Source of the DNA: a virus
Direction: 5' to 3' (one strand)
IMG/VR virus record: IMGVR_UViG_3300048586_000887
Span: 1 to 45,677 of that record
Length of the DNA: 45,677 nucleotides
The notes below the pieces were generated by a model. That model was not told where the DNA came from and searched no databases. It saw only the letters and a list, made by a program, of their open reading frames with translations. This document shows, one piece after another, positions 31,513 to 39,999 of the stretch. How positions within the stretch are numbered: position 1 is the stretch's first letter; each line of letters begins with the position of its first letter. The translations under genes and the position numbers were made by a program.

Positions 31513-32057
31513 GCGCGGCCTCCCGCGGGTTCGGTCGCCCAGAGCAGCAGGGCGATCGCGTCCGCCTCGTTGTCGTCGGCCGGCGCGAAGCCGCGAGCCT
31601 CGATCGCGGCGACCATCTTCGCCTTGTCGGCATTGCCACGGCCGGTGGCGTAGCGCTTGATCGTGCCGACCGGGACGCCCTCGTAGGGGATCTCGTGCTC
31701 CTCGCACCAGGCGGTCAGCGTGCCGAGGAAGCCGCCATAGACGTGCGCCGCGTCGGTGCCTGCATGCGCGCGGACTTCCTCGAACACGATCCGCGCCACG
31801 CCGCCGGACAGGGCGGCGACCTCGGCCAACCATCCGCGGAAGCGCAGGAAGCGCATCCCGCCGCCTTCGAAGCGGGTTGGCTTGAAGGTCATGGTGCCGG
31901 AGGTGATGCCACCGTCGCGCGACCGCAGCGCCCAGCCGGTGGTGGTGCCGAGATCCAGGGCGAGCACGACGTGGTGCGCCAGGATGATCGCGGGCGGGAG
32001 GGCGATGGGCGGGCCGCTTGCATGGGCGGTGGGCATGGGGAGAGTCGCAAGAGCCAT
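31509..32057 (-). CDS. RuvC-like Holliday junction resolvase
   Basis: ATG 32057, preceded by GGAGACC at good distance, gives 182 residues. The RNase H fold is evident: VVLALDLGTTTGWALRSRDG with the first catalytic Asp (Asp35), IVFEEVRAH with Glu (93/94), and DDNEADAIALLLW with the last Asp (166). RuvC-like enzymes cut four-way junctions; in phages they debranch replicating DNA before packaging. The open frame continues upstream to 32537 but the added 160 residues overlap the repeat block and look non-coding. It is the first gene downstream of the putative origin. Confidence 0.85.
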   Translation of the reverse strand: MALATLPMPTAHASGPPIALPPAIILAHHVVLALDLGTTTGWALRSRDGGITSGTMTFKPTRFEGGGMRFLRFRGWLAEVAALSGGVARIVFEEVRAHAGTDAAHVYGGFLGTLTAWCEEHEIPYEGVPVGTIKRYATGRGNADKAKMVAAIEARGFAPADDNEADAIALLLWATEPAGGRA

Positions 32058-32497
32058 GATGGTCTCCGAGAGGGGATGGTCCTGGTGAGGGCGGCGACGG
32101 CGCGGTTCTTGGCGGAGCTCGCCGTCGTCGTCCGGCTTGGTGCGTAGGGAGAGGCAGGGAGGACCTCGGCACCGGGACCAACAGGACGGCGCATGCCGAC
32201 CCAACCTGGCCCAACCTCGCCAGCGCTTCGCTGGCGATAACCCCTGTTGTTTCAAGGGTTTACGCCGGCCCGTCCCAACGGCCCAACCTGGAGGGGGGTC
32301 GCAAACCCCATATATGGAGAATGCGTTCCTCTCCGCTTCTGCGCTTCCGCATCTAGGTTTCAGACCCGTTGGGACAGTTGGGACGTTGGGACAGACGGCC
32401 GCATGTGATTGATCATGCAGCGCGTTTTCGCGTCCCAACGTCACGGGCAGGGTTGGGACGGATTGGCGGGGTTGGGGCAGCAGGGCGGTGCGAGGCA
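32058..32497. other. Repeat-rich non-coding block, candidate replication origin
   Basis: No credible gene is seen in these 440 bases between primase and RuvC-like genes. They hold six exact copies of GTTGGGAC or its complement (32272-32279, 32368-32375, 32377-32384, 32385-32392, 32432-32439, 32452-32459) and a near copy at 32471-32478. Three CCCAACCT(G/C)G copies lie at 32200, 32210 and 32282. A 6-base hairpin (32220-32234) and the palindrome CCATATATGG (32308-32317) are also present. Iteron-like repeats next to replication genes fit an origin; function is inference. Confidence 0.6.
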
Positions 32498-35074
32498 TCA
32501 CAGCAGGCGCTCCTGCTGGATCAGGCGATAGCGCCACTCGCGGTGCGGGCCGTACTTATCTGCGCCCGTGGTCCTGAACCGCTCCCACTTCCGGGCCTTC
32601 AGGAAGGCGGAGACCCGCATCTGCTCGCTCCGGCCCCACTTCGCCGGCTCCAGGCCGAAGGCCTGCTCCAGGATCTCCCCGATGGAGACGTCGATGAGCG
32701 GCGCGCGACGCGGGACGTAGCGGTCCTGCCAATCCTCGTATTGGCCCGAGCCGACGTTGACCCGCTGCTTCTCGCAGACCAGCCAGCGTTCGATGCGGGC
32801 ATCCCACGCATCCGCCTGGTAGCGCGCCTCCTGTTCGACCCCGGCCAGGGCCACCAGTTCCCGGTCATCAAGCCACCAGGGCGCACCCGCCTTAAAGCGA
32901 GCGGCGGCTTCCGCCCAGAGCTGGTCCCGATCGCGCCGCAGCCCGTCGAGGTCGATGGCACCGCAGCGAACGGGCCAGAAGCGGCGATTGCCGGTCTCGT
33001 CGCGCAGATAGGTGTCGGGATTCACCGTCCCGGCGAGCACGCATTGGCGCGGCACGGTCACGACATACCGCTCATAGGGCGGGCGGTATCGATCGGTGGT
33101 GCGGCTGAGGAAGGCCTTGATGCGAGAGACATCGGCCTGGCCCATCGCGTCGAGTTCGGCCATCTCGATGATCCACACGCCCCGCATCTGCTGTGCGGCG
33201 TCCTTCGATCCCAGCTCGGCAAGCTCGTCGGTGAACCAGGGCTCCGACGCCAGCACCTTCAGCGCCGTCGACTTCCGGATGCCCTGCGGCCCCTCCAGGA
33301 TGAGCATGTGGTCGGCCTTGCAGCCGGGCTGCATGATCCGCGCGACGGCAGAGATCATCCACAGCGAGGCCGTGGCGCGGTTGAGCCGCGTGTCGGCGGC
33401 ACCGAGATAGGTCACCGCCCAGACATCGAGCCGCGGCGTGCCGTCCCAGGCGAGCGCGGTGAGATAGTCCCGCACTGGGTGAACGCGGATGTTGCGCGCG
33501 ACGGCGACGACGCTGCGGCCGACGACAACGGGCGGCACGTTGATTTCATGCCGCTGGAGCCATTCGGCGCAACGGACGTCATCCGCGTCGCCCCATGCCC
33601 GCGGCAGGGTGCTTCCGACCGGCTCCCAAGGCAGGCTGCGGGTGACCAGAATCTCCTGCGCAAACTCGTCGAACACCAGCGCACCGGCGAAGGCTGCGTC
33701 GAGCGAGAGCGCCGTGATCACGTTGGCTTCGTTCCGCTCGGGCGTGCCAGCAGGGTCCAGACGCAACAGGGAAGCCCAACGCGGCCGAACCGGCGCTTGG
33801 TTCACATCTCCCGTGGTGTTGAGCCGCCGCCGCAGCTCGCCGAGCTGCTTTGCCAGTATGGAGACGGCAATGCCCGTGGCGGACTTCACCGCGGCAAGAA
33901 CCTGCCGTTCGGGGAGCGGCTCCAGCCGCGCTGTCACCAACCGGCCGAGCAGCGCTGACAGCGGCGTCATGTCCGGTGGATTCGCCAGCGCCGATGCCGC
34001 GGCGAGCATTTCGTCCAGCGTGGCGGTGCCAGCAGGCTGGGCACCTGACTCAGCTGCGGATGCTGCTGCCGGCTCCGCATAGTCCTCGGCGCGCGCGCCC
34101 TGCCGCAGGTCATCATTGAAGTCATCGCCATGCAGCGGTGCGATGATGCGGGACGGAATGTTGGCCAGGTTCAGCTGATCGGCGAGTGTCGCCGCGGCCT
34201 GCATGCCTGGCAGGCCAGCATCGGCGAAGATGGTGACGTGGGTGGTGCCCTCCGGCCACCGCCACCGACGTATCCCATCCGCAGAGAGCGCTGCCATGGT
34301 CGGCACGCGGAAAATGGCCTGGGCGGAAAGTGCCGTCTCGATACCTTCGGCGACACCGATGCGGCCATCTGCGGGGAATGCCGCGAGCCGGACTGAGCCG
34401 CCGGCGACGGGCCCGAGCATCTTCTTCCCCGGCGGCGCCTTCGCCGAGCCATCGTCGAGCAGGTAAGTGCGGTGGATGCCACCGGTGGGCTCGCCTGCGC
34501 CATCGCGAATGACTGCCATCATCCCGGCCCAGCCGCGCCTTGTGTCGAAATCCGGCAGGTCGGGATGGAACAGCAGGTCCGGGCTGTCCGGAACCGCCAG
34601 GCCGCGGCTGCGGAGGTACGTCTCAGCGACCGTGCCGGTCAGCGGTTGGCAGCCGCTCAGCAGGCGCGTGACCTCGCGACTGTGGTCCGGGCGGGGCTCT
34701 GGTGCGCGTGACGGTGGAGCAGGGAGATCCATCCGCGCGAGCCGTGCGGCCTCGTCGAACAACCGGGGCTCGGAGGCGCCAATGGCATGACGGATGATGT
34801 CGATCGGCCCAGCGCTCTCCCCGGTGGCATGGTCGAAGCCCCATCCCGCGAAGCGGCCCTCCAGATGGATGACGCAGGAGCCTTCGCCTCGAGGCAGCCG
34901 CCCGGACAGGTCGGCGCAGCGCAGTGTCTTCCCATCCGGCGCGCGGCGGGCATTCGGGAACAGCGGCGGCAGCCAGTCCCGCGCGGTGTCCGCCAGCCGC
35001 CGCCGTACCTCGGCCAGATCATGCCGAAGCGGGGCCGCGCCCGCGTCGTTCAGATCGATCAGCGCCGCGCTCAT
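32498..35074 (-). CDS. Replicative primase-helicase with Toprim and VapE/VirE domains
   Basis: 858 residues from ATG 35074, four bases inside the preceding gene (ATGA). The N-terminal third has primase features: CVIHLEGRFAGWGFDHATGE, a Toprim region (GRIGVAEGIETALSAQ, then VTIFADAGLPGMQAA) and a DHATG-linked block common in phage primases. The C-terminal third is a VapE/VirE-type P-loop ATPase with LILEGPQGIRKSTALKVLAS, VWIIEMAELDAM and GTVNPDTYLRDETGNRRFWP. Arg replaces the usual second Gly of the Walker A motif (GIRKST). It likely primes and unwinds DNA at the nearby repeat block. The last 160 residues contain a winged-helix-like part. Confidence 0.9.
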   Translation of the reverse strand: MSAALIDLNDAGAAPLRHDLAEVRRRLADTARDWLPPLFPNARRAPDGKTLRCADLSGRLPRGEGSCVIHLEGRFAGWGFDHATGESAGPIDIIRHAIGASEPRLFDEAARLARMDLPAPPSRAPEPRPDHSREVTRLLSGCQPLTGTVAETYLRSRGLAVPDSPDLLFHPDLPDFDTRRGWAGMMAVIRDGAGEPTGGIHRTYLLDDGSAKAPPGKKMLGPVAGGSVRLAAFPADGRIGVAEGIETALSAQAIFRVPTMAALSADGIRRWRWPEGTTHVTIFADAGLPGMQAAATLADQLNLANIPSRIIAPLHGDDFNDDLRQGARAEDYAEPAAASAAESGAQPAGTATLDEMLAAASALANPPDMTPLSALLGRLVTARLEPLPERQVLAAVKSATGIAVSILAKQLGELRRRLNTTGDVNQAPVRPRWASLLRLDPAGTPERNEANVITALSLDAAFAGALVFDEFAQEILVTRSLPWEPVGSTLPRAWGDADDVRCAEWLQRHEINVPPVVVGRSVVAVARNIRVHPVRDYLTALAWDGTPRLDVWAVTYLGAADTRLNRATASLWMISAVARIMQPGCKADHMLILEGPQGIRKSTALKVLASEPWFTDELAELGSKDAAQQMRGVWIIEMAELDAMGQADVSRIKAFLSRTTDRYRPPYERYVVTVPRQCVLAGTVNPDTYLRDETGNRRFWPVRCGAIDLDGLRRDRDQLWAEAAARFKAGAPWWLDDRELVALAGVEQEARYQADAWDARIERWLVCEKQRVNVGSGQYEDWQDRYVPRRAPLIDVSIGEILEQAFGLEPAKWGRSEQMRVSAFLKARKWERFRTTGADKYGPHREWRYRLIQQERLL

Positions 35075-36393
35075 GCCAGGATGACCAGCCCCTGCTCGGC
35101 ACGGGTGATCACCGTGTAGAGCCAGCGCCGGCGGTCGAGCTCGGTGCGGCCGAGACCATCGTCCCAGACCACCACGTTCTCCCACTGCGAGCCCTGGCTC
35201 TTGTGGCCGGTGATGGCCCAGCCGAAGGTCGCCTCGGTGAGCATGCGCTTGGACTTCCAGTCGCGATCGTGGCGCTGCTTGTCGAAGGCGACGTGGTCCT
35301 CGAAGTGACCCTTGTAGATACGCAGCCGACCCCGGCTGCCGTCCTGCTGCGGTGGGCCGATCTGGTTGCCGTCCTCGTCCGTCACCACCGCGGAGAAATA
35401 GAGGCTGCCCTCATCGACGATGTCGGTGAGGGTTATGAACATGCCGTTGATCAGGCCGAGGTCATTCTGGTTCTTCAGGCAGATGATCTTCTCGGCGGGG
35501 CCGGTGGGTAGCGACGTACCCCCGAAGCCGGCGGCCTGGCGCATGGCATTGTTCAGCTGCAGGCGGGTCGCGTTCATGCCGCAGATCACTTGGCCGCCGC
35601 GCAGCGCCTGCTCAGGCGAGACATCGCCCTTGCGCATCTTCCAGACGTGGCTGTCGTACTGCCCGAAGCCGATCGCCTCGCCCTGCCGCGCCATGGTGGC
35701 GAGACGGATGATGGCGCTCTCCTCCGCCTGGCGGTGGATCTCGGTGAGCATGATGTCGGGCGCATCCTTGGTGAAGGCACCCTCACCCTGGATGGGCGGC
35801 AGCTGGCCTGGATCGCCGAGAACCAGGATCGGCTTGCCGAAGCTCATCAGGTCGCGCGCCATCTCCTCGCCGACCATCGACACCTCATCGAGCATGATGA
35901 GCCTGGCATGGGCGGCATCGCTCTTGGGATTGAGGGCGAAGCGCGGGCGCTTCATCTCGGCCACAGCCTGGCGCATGGCCTCGATGCTGGCCTGGGCGGT
36001 GGTGTGGTCGAACCCGCTCAGGTGGCGGGCGGCAGCGACGGCCTCATCGATCTTGAGCTCCGCGGCCTCGACCTCCTCCTCGGTGGCCTCGATGACGGAA
36101 TAGATGAGGCTGTGGATGGTCCGCGCCGGCGTGCCTTTCCGGCGGAGGACCAGCGCCGCTTTGCCGGTGAAGGTGGCGGTCACCACGCCGGGCGTGCAGG
36201 ATTCACGATCCTCATCGCTGCGCTGGTGCTCGAGGCCGAGCTCCTCCAGCGCGAAGCGCAGCACGGTCGACTTTCCGGTGCCGGCATACCCGAACAGGCG
36301 AAAGACCTGCTGCTGCTCGGTGTCGTTCTCGAACCAGTCGCGAATGGCGGCGATGGCACGATACTGGGTGTTGGAGGGGGTGATGCCCGTCAT
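35071..36393 (-). CDS. RecD/Dda-like superfamily 1 DNA helicase
   Basis: From ATG 36393 the protein is 440 residues. The longer open frame to 36831 belongs to other genes. Motif I is FGYAGTGKST (residues about 34-43), Walker B LIMLDEVSMVGEEMARDL, and motif III PILVLGDPGQLPPIQGEGAF. The C-terminal motifs are GWAITGHKSQGSQWENVVVW and LYTVITRAEQGLVIL (UvrD_C_2). Such ATP-driven 5'-3' helicases help start or restart replication and recombination; here it lies between primase and a nuclease, in a compact replication operon with four-base overlaps on both sides. Confidence 0.9.
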   Translation of the reverse strand: MTGITPSNTQYRAIAAIRDWFENDTEQQQVFRLFGYAGTGKSTVLRFALEELGLEHQRSDEDRESCTPGVVTATFTGKAALVLRRKGTPARTIHSLIYSVIEATEEEVEAAELKIDEAVAAARHLSGFDHTTAQASIEAMRQAVAEMKRPRFALNPKSDAAHARLIMLDEVSMVGEEMARDLMSFGKPILVLGDPGQLPPIQGEGAFTKDAPDIMLTEIHRQAEESAIIRLATMARQGEAIGFGQYDSHVWKMRKGDVSPEQALRGGQVICGMNATRLQLNNAMRQAAGFGGTSLPTGPAEKIICLKNQNDLGLINGMFITLTDIVDEGSLYFSAVVTDEDGNQIGPPQQDGSRGRLRIYKGHFEDHVAFDKQRHDRDWKSKRMLTEATFGWAITGHKSQGSQWENVVVWDDGLGRTELDRRRWLYTVITRAEQGLVILA

Positions 36394-37166
36394 GCCGCCG
36401 CTCCGAGCTGCACCTGGTAGTCCTTCACCACCCCACCGCGGGTGGCGTCGCCGACCTGGCATTCGCTGACGAAGACGCGACGGCCATCGGCGAGCTGGCG
36501 CCAGTGACCGCGGCGGATGTGCCAGCGTGGAGATGCATGCGTGCCGCCACGCTGCGCCACGGCGGCCGCCACCCGCACCGGATCGATCTGCGCGACCCGA
36601 TAGGTCCATCCGCGCACGCCAACCTTCGCGAAGGGTGGCCGACGCAGCGGTGAAAGCTGCTGATCGACCAGGGGCGTCGAGGCGGCAAGCAATCCGAGGG
36701 CGCGCCACACCATGGAGGAGGCGGTCTCGAAGCTCGGCGCATACTCCTCCGGGCTTTGCATATTTGGGTGGCCTATGACTTCGGCGACGCCGTCCGGCTG
36801 GAATTCCACCGCCGCGATCAGATCGCTCCAACAGCGCCGCGCTGGGTCAAAGCGGAAGAGGAAGCTATCGACGCCCACCTCGGTGGCGCGCGCATAAGAA
36901 GCGAGGCACGCCTCAGGATGATCGGGATTCTGCAATTCGAAGATGCAATGCCGATGCGGCAGGTTGAGCGTGCCGGCCATGTTGCTGACGGCAAGCTGGC
37001 CGACATCATCTGCATCGAAGCGGCGTGCATCTGGAAAGATGTAGATCGGCGCGGCCGCGACGTGCTTTGCATCGATCTCGCACCAGAAGCGATGCACATG
37101 CCGAACGATATGACGCTTCAGGCTGAAGGCAAAGGGCATCGCGCGAGGCGAAATGACATGCGTCAT
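36390..37166 (-). CDS. Prophage protein of unknown function in replication block
   Basis: ATG 37166 overlaps the upstream nuclease gene stop by four bases (ATGA), giving 258 residues. There is no known domain. The C-terminal region HASPRWHIRRGHWRQLADGR, followed by VFVSECQVGDATRGGVVKDY, is a pattern seen in many prophage replication regions. A Cys and several His residues (LPHRHCIFELQNPDHPEAC) might bind metal. Its place between helicase and Cas4-like nuclease genes suggests DNA metabolism, but nothing more can be said. Confidence 0.65.
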   Translation of the reverse strand: MTHVISPRAMPFAFSLKRHIVRHVHRFWCEIDAKHVAAAPIYIFPDARRFDADDVGQLAVSNMAGTLNLPHRHCIFELQNPDHPEACLASYARATEVGVDSFLFRFDPARRCWSDLIAAVEFQPDGVAEVIGHPNMQSPEEYAPSFETASSMVWRALGLLAASTPLVDQQLSPLRRPPFAKVGVRGWTYRVAQIDPVRVAAAVAQRGGTHASPRWHIRRGHWRQLADGRRVFVSECQVGDATRGGVVKDYQVQLGAAA

Positions 37167-37936
37167 TGAGCGTTCTCCCAGCAACGATTGGCGTAGGGAC
37201 AGAAGCGGCAGAGGTAGAAATCGCGTGCCACGGCGATGCGCGGCGGGAGCTCGCCGGCTGCGGCCGCGCGCAGAATGTCGACGGCCCGGTCCGATAGGCG
37301 CTGGGCCTCGTCCGGCTCGAAGGACACCACCTCGTGGTGTAGCGCCAGCGTGTCGCGGTTCAGCGCGGTGAGCAGCGCGACCTCGAGTTCGAGGTAGGCC
37401 ATGTAGAGCTGCACCTGCGCGAAGTAGACCGGCTTCGACAGGCGCAGCCCGCGCTTGACCAGATCGCTCCAGGACTTCTGACCGAGCGCCTTGTGCTCCC
37501 AGAGAGATGGCCAGCGGATGCCGACATCGGGCCCCGCCACGATGACGCCGTCGGCATGGCCGCGCAGCCTATCGCCCGCGGTGGCAAATCCGAACTGCTC
37601 GCCATCGGCGCCGCGATCGCGCAAATCGAAGCCCGCCTGCCGCAGCCAGCGGATCGACAGCGCCTCGAACTGGTGCCCGGCGTCGAAGATGCGCAGGATG
37701 CCACCGTCGAAATCGCGCTCCAGATCCTTCGGCGCGTGGGTGACCTCATAGACGAGCTTCCGCGCGCAGGCCTCGCCGACCCGACTGCCGCCGAGATAGT
37801 CGCGCGGGCGCTGCTGTCGGTTCCGCGCGACCAGTGCGGCATCGACATGCGCATTGATGCGCGCGGTGGCGTCGGTGCCGATGGGCGCGGCGCGGCCATA
37901 AACGAGCCCGGATTGGTGGTTGAGGTCGAGGATCAT
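37163..37936 (-). CDS. Cas4/AddB-like PD-(D/E)XK nuclease with Fe-S cysteines
   Basis: ATG 37936 with TGAGG 6 bases upstream is preferred over TTG 37948; 257 residues. Nuclease core residues can be matched: GHADGVI (Asp), SLWEHKALGQKSW (the E-x-K of PD-(D/E)XK) and a downstream KPVYFAQVQLYMAYLELE helix (Q-Y motif). Four cysteines can hold a 4Fe-4S cluster: GEACARKL near the N-terminus and CRFCPYANRC at the end, as in Cas4 and AddB. Phage members are probably exonucleases of recombination. The gene lies in the operon with helicase and recombinase-like ATPase; no CRISPR array or cas1/cas2 is nearby. Confidence 0.85.
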   Translation of the reverse strand: MILDLNHQSGLVYGRAAPIGTDATARINAHVDAALVARNRQQRPRDYLGGSRVGEACARKLVYEVTHAPKDLERDFDGGILRIFDAGHQFEALSIRWLRQAGFDLRDRGADGEQFGFATAGDRLRGHADGVIVAGPDVGIRWPSLWEHKALGQKSWSDLVKRGLRLSKPVYFAQVQLYMAYLELEVALLTALNRDTLALHHEVVSFEPDEAQRLSDRAVDILRAAAAGELPPRIAVARDFYLCRFCPYANRCWENAQ

Positions 37937-37944
37937 CGCCAACC

Positions 37945-38403
37945 TCAAAATGGAATTGGGTCGTCGAGGGGGTCGCGCTCGGCCGCCTGGCGCTGCATCG
38001 AGGCCTGGAAACCATCGACGCAGGCCTCGATGATGCGGTCGATCTCGGTGGCGCTGCGGTCGTGGAACGGCGCCATCAGGTCCAGCTCCACCAGCACCTC
38101 AGCGAGCGGCCGGCGCGCATCCTTCACCGCGCGTGCCTCCATCGGCGTCTTGTCGATCACGCCGCCGCTCCGCCGTGCCAGCGCGCTGCCGGCATCGCAG
38201 CAGCGCATGGAGCAGAAGGACAGCTTCGGATGAGTGCCGAACCGAAGCTCGTGCACGTAGCCAAAGCCCTTGGCCTCGCGACTGCAGAGCGCGCAGGTGA
38301 GGCGGCGGACCTGGTCCGCCGGCGTGCAGCCAGGGAGGGGTGGCAGGGTTGCGGCCGCGGGGCGCGGTGTCGACCGCGCCCCTGCCCGGCGTCGTCGAGC
38401 CAT
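37945..38403 (-). CDS. DUF6511-like zinc-binding protein with SSB-like C-terminal tip
   Basis: 152 residues. Two cysteine pairs (LTCALCSREAKGFGY and SFCSMRCCDAGSA) indicate a zinc ribbon, the pattern I know as DUF6511. The C-terminal end is acidic with ERDPLDDPIPF, resembling the LDDDIPF/DDDIPF tail of single-stranded DNA-binding proteins that recruits repair and replication partners. A basic, proline-rich N-terminus precedes the ribbon. It is adjacent to a Cas4-like nuclease (8-base gap). Function unknown; the tail suggests interaction with replication proteins. Confidence 0.65.
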   Translation of the reverse strand: MARRRRAGARSTPRPAAATLPPLPGCTPADQVRRLTCALCSREAKGFGYVHELRFGTHPKLSFCSMRCCDAGSALARRSGGVIDKTPMEARAVKDARRPLAEVLVELDLMAPFHDRSATEIDRIIEACVDGFQASMQRQAAERDPLDDPIPF

Positions 38404-38410
38404 GCCGCCA

Positions 38411-39154
38411 TCAGCCGTTCAGCCAGGCCGGGCCGCCCGAGGCGGGCGCGGGAGGCGGGGCGAGCGGGGCGGCCGCCTGGGCGGGGGCCGCGGGCGCCGG
38501 CCGCTCCCAGCTGCGGGCGGGCGTCGAAGGCGCCGGCTGCGCGGGCGACGTCGCCCAGGCGGGCGGCGTGTTGGCCGGCGTGGAAGACACGGCCGGCCGT
38601 GCCGCTCGATGGCTGGGCGAGGCTGGCACCGCCTCGCCATCCATGACGCGGCGGTATTCCGGCTCACCCGGCAGCACGACCCGATCCAGCCGGTTGTTGT
38701 CGCCGTACCGGGAGTCGCTCGCCGGCTCGACCCGCACCTTGGCGGCGAAGGTGATGCCGTGCAGGTCGGCGAGGCCCCGCAGCACGCGCTTGGCCTTGGC
38801 CGCCTCACTCATATCCTGCGGGTCGAGGCCGAGCGCGCTGTCGATCATTGCCCGGAAGATGCCCTTCGAGATCTTCCAGCCGATCGAGACACCCTGCTCG
38901 TCGACCTTGCCGCCGACCACGGTGAAGGTCTGCCAGAACTTGCGACGGATGTGCGGCCCGACCACCACCGTGAACTCGCAATCCAGCATGCGGACGTCGC
39001 TCTCCGGGTTTCGCGCGGGCTTGAGCAGGCCGCGATCCACCTCGCCCTGCCCGTCGAGGCCGCCCTTGCGGATCGCCATGGTCACCTTGGCGAAACTGCC
39101 ATCGGGAATGAGGTCGGAGCCGCGCGGAAGCTCGGCGTCGTTCATGTCGTACAT
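38411..39154 (-). CDS. Recombination-block protein with Pro/Ala-rich tail
   Basis: Starts at 39163 (GTG) or 39160 (ATG) are possible; I prefer ATG 39154 (MYDMNDAELPRG) because AGGGG lies 8 bases upstream, giving 247 residues. Residues up to about 170 look like a single beta-rich domain (GSFAKVTMAIRKGGLDGQGE, EFTVVVGPHIRRKFWQTFTV, ISKGIFRAMIDSALGLDPQD). The last 80 residues are a disordered Pro/Ala tail. Next to a RecA-like ATPase, a single-strand DNA-binding role is plausible, but no OB-fold motif could be shown. Not otherwise recognised. Confidence 0.62.
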   Translation of the reverse strand: MYDMNDAELPRGSDLIPDGSFAKVTMAIRKGGLDGQGEVDRGLLKPARNPESDVRMLDCEFTVVVGPHIRRKFWQTFTVVGGKVDEQGVSIGWKISKGIFRAMIDSALGLDPQDMSEAAKAKRVLRGLADLHGITFAAKVRVEPASDSRYGDNNRLDRVVLPGEPEYRRVMDGEAVPASPSHRAARPAVSSTPANTPPAWATSPAQPAPSTPARSWERPAPAAPAQAAAPLAPPPAPASGGPAWLNG

Positions 39155-39159
39155 GGGCA

Positions 39160-39999
39160 TCACCCCTGGGCGCTGGTGTGGGCGTTGATCTTGCGAAGCA
39201 GGGCGGCGAGGTCGGCCGGCTCGGTCTCGTCGAGGCGGCCGGAGCGGTCTTTCGCGGGGAGCGCAAAGGCATTGCCGGCGCGGCAGACCAGGCGGCGATC
39301 GGTCCCGCGCTCCGGGTCGTAGCGCCAGCCGGCGCCCTCGCGGCTGAACAGCCCCATGGTGACGACCTGATCGACGATGCCGGGCAGTTCGCGCGCCGCC
39401 TTGCCGCCTTCCATCTGCGGCTGCCAGGTGACCTTCCCGAACTCGTCGGTCACCTTCTCCAGGATGCCGACCATGATGGTGGTCTTGCCCGATGCATGCT
39501 GGAGGTGCTTCAGCAGGCCGATGACCTCGCGCGCGAGCAGGCCATAGGCGCCGCGGGTGTCGGGCTTGCCGGTCTTTTCGGAGAAGGCCTCCGGCCGCAG
39601 CTTGGCCCAGGTCATCGCCTGGCGCGTCAGATCGGTGATGCTGTCGAGGAAGACGATCGACTTCCTGGCGAGCAGCCGCACCAGGTCCGGATGCGCCGCG
39701 GCGAGGTGCTGGTAGTGCCCTTCCGAGAAGAAGCCGTTCGGGTCGGCGGCCGGATTCACGCCGCCGACGAGACAGGCGATGTCGATGGCGTCCTCGAAGC
39801 AGCGCACGGGGATGCTGTCGCCCGGCCAGTCCTGGACCGATTTCATCCCCGCCTCGAGGTCGATGCAGATGGTCTCGGCCGGCGGAAGGGTCTTGAGCTG
39901 CGTGGTCTTGCCCACGCCGCTGGGGCCGAACAACGCCAGGGTGGTCTTGTTAGCCGCGCGCGACAGGCGCTCATCGGCGGTGACGATACGCAGCGCCAT
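39160..39999 (-). CDS. RecA-like AAA ATPase (Sak4-type candidate)
   Basis: 279 residues. The P-loop is LFGPSGVGKTTQLKTL (Walker A about residues 25-33), and Walker B is SIVFLDSITDLTRQ, with a downstream TIMVGILEKVTDEFG strand. The design fits the small RecA-fold phage ATPases such as Sak4, which promote strand annealing in phage recombination together with a single-stranded DNA-binding protein. The stop is five bases from the preferred start of the next gene, and the start is one base inside the upstream stop. The exact family is not proven from sequence alone. Confidence 0.75.
   Translation of the reverse strand: MALRIVTADERLSRAANKTTLALFGPSGVGKTTQLKTLPPAETICIDLEAGMKSVQDWPGDSIPVRCFEDAIDIACLVGGVNPAADPNGFFSEGHYQHLAAAHPDLVRLLARKSIVFLDSITDLTRQAMTWAKLRPEAFSEKTGKPDTRGAYGLLAREVIGLLKHLQHASGKTTIMVGILEKVTDEFGKVTWQPQMEGGKAARELPGIVDQVVTMGLFSREGAGWRYDPERGTDRRLVCRAGNAFALPAKDRSGRLDETEPADLAALLRKINAHTSAQG

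Noticed and set aside
32058-32537. 160-residue extension of the RuvC-like frame
   Set aside because: It crosses the repeat array and the primase end, has no ribosome binding site and looks non-coding; GGAGACC before ATG 32057 fits the true start.
37163-37936. cas4 of a CRISPR-Cas locus
   Set aside because: No cas1, cas2 or repeat array nearby; Cas4-like nucleases are common in phage recombination operons.
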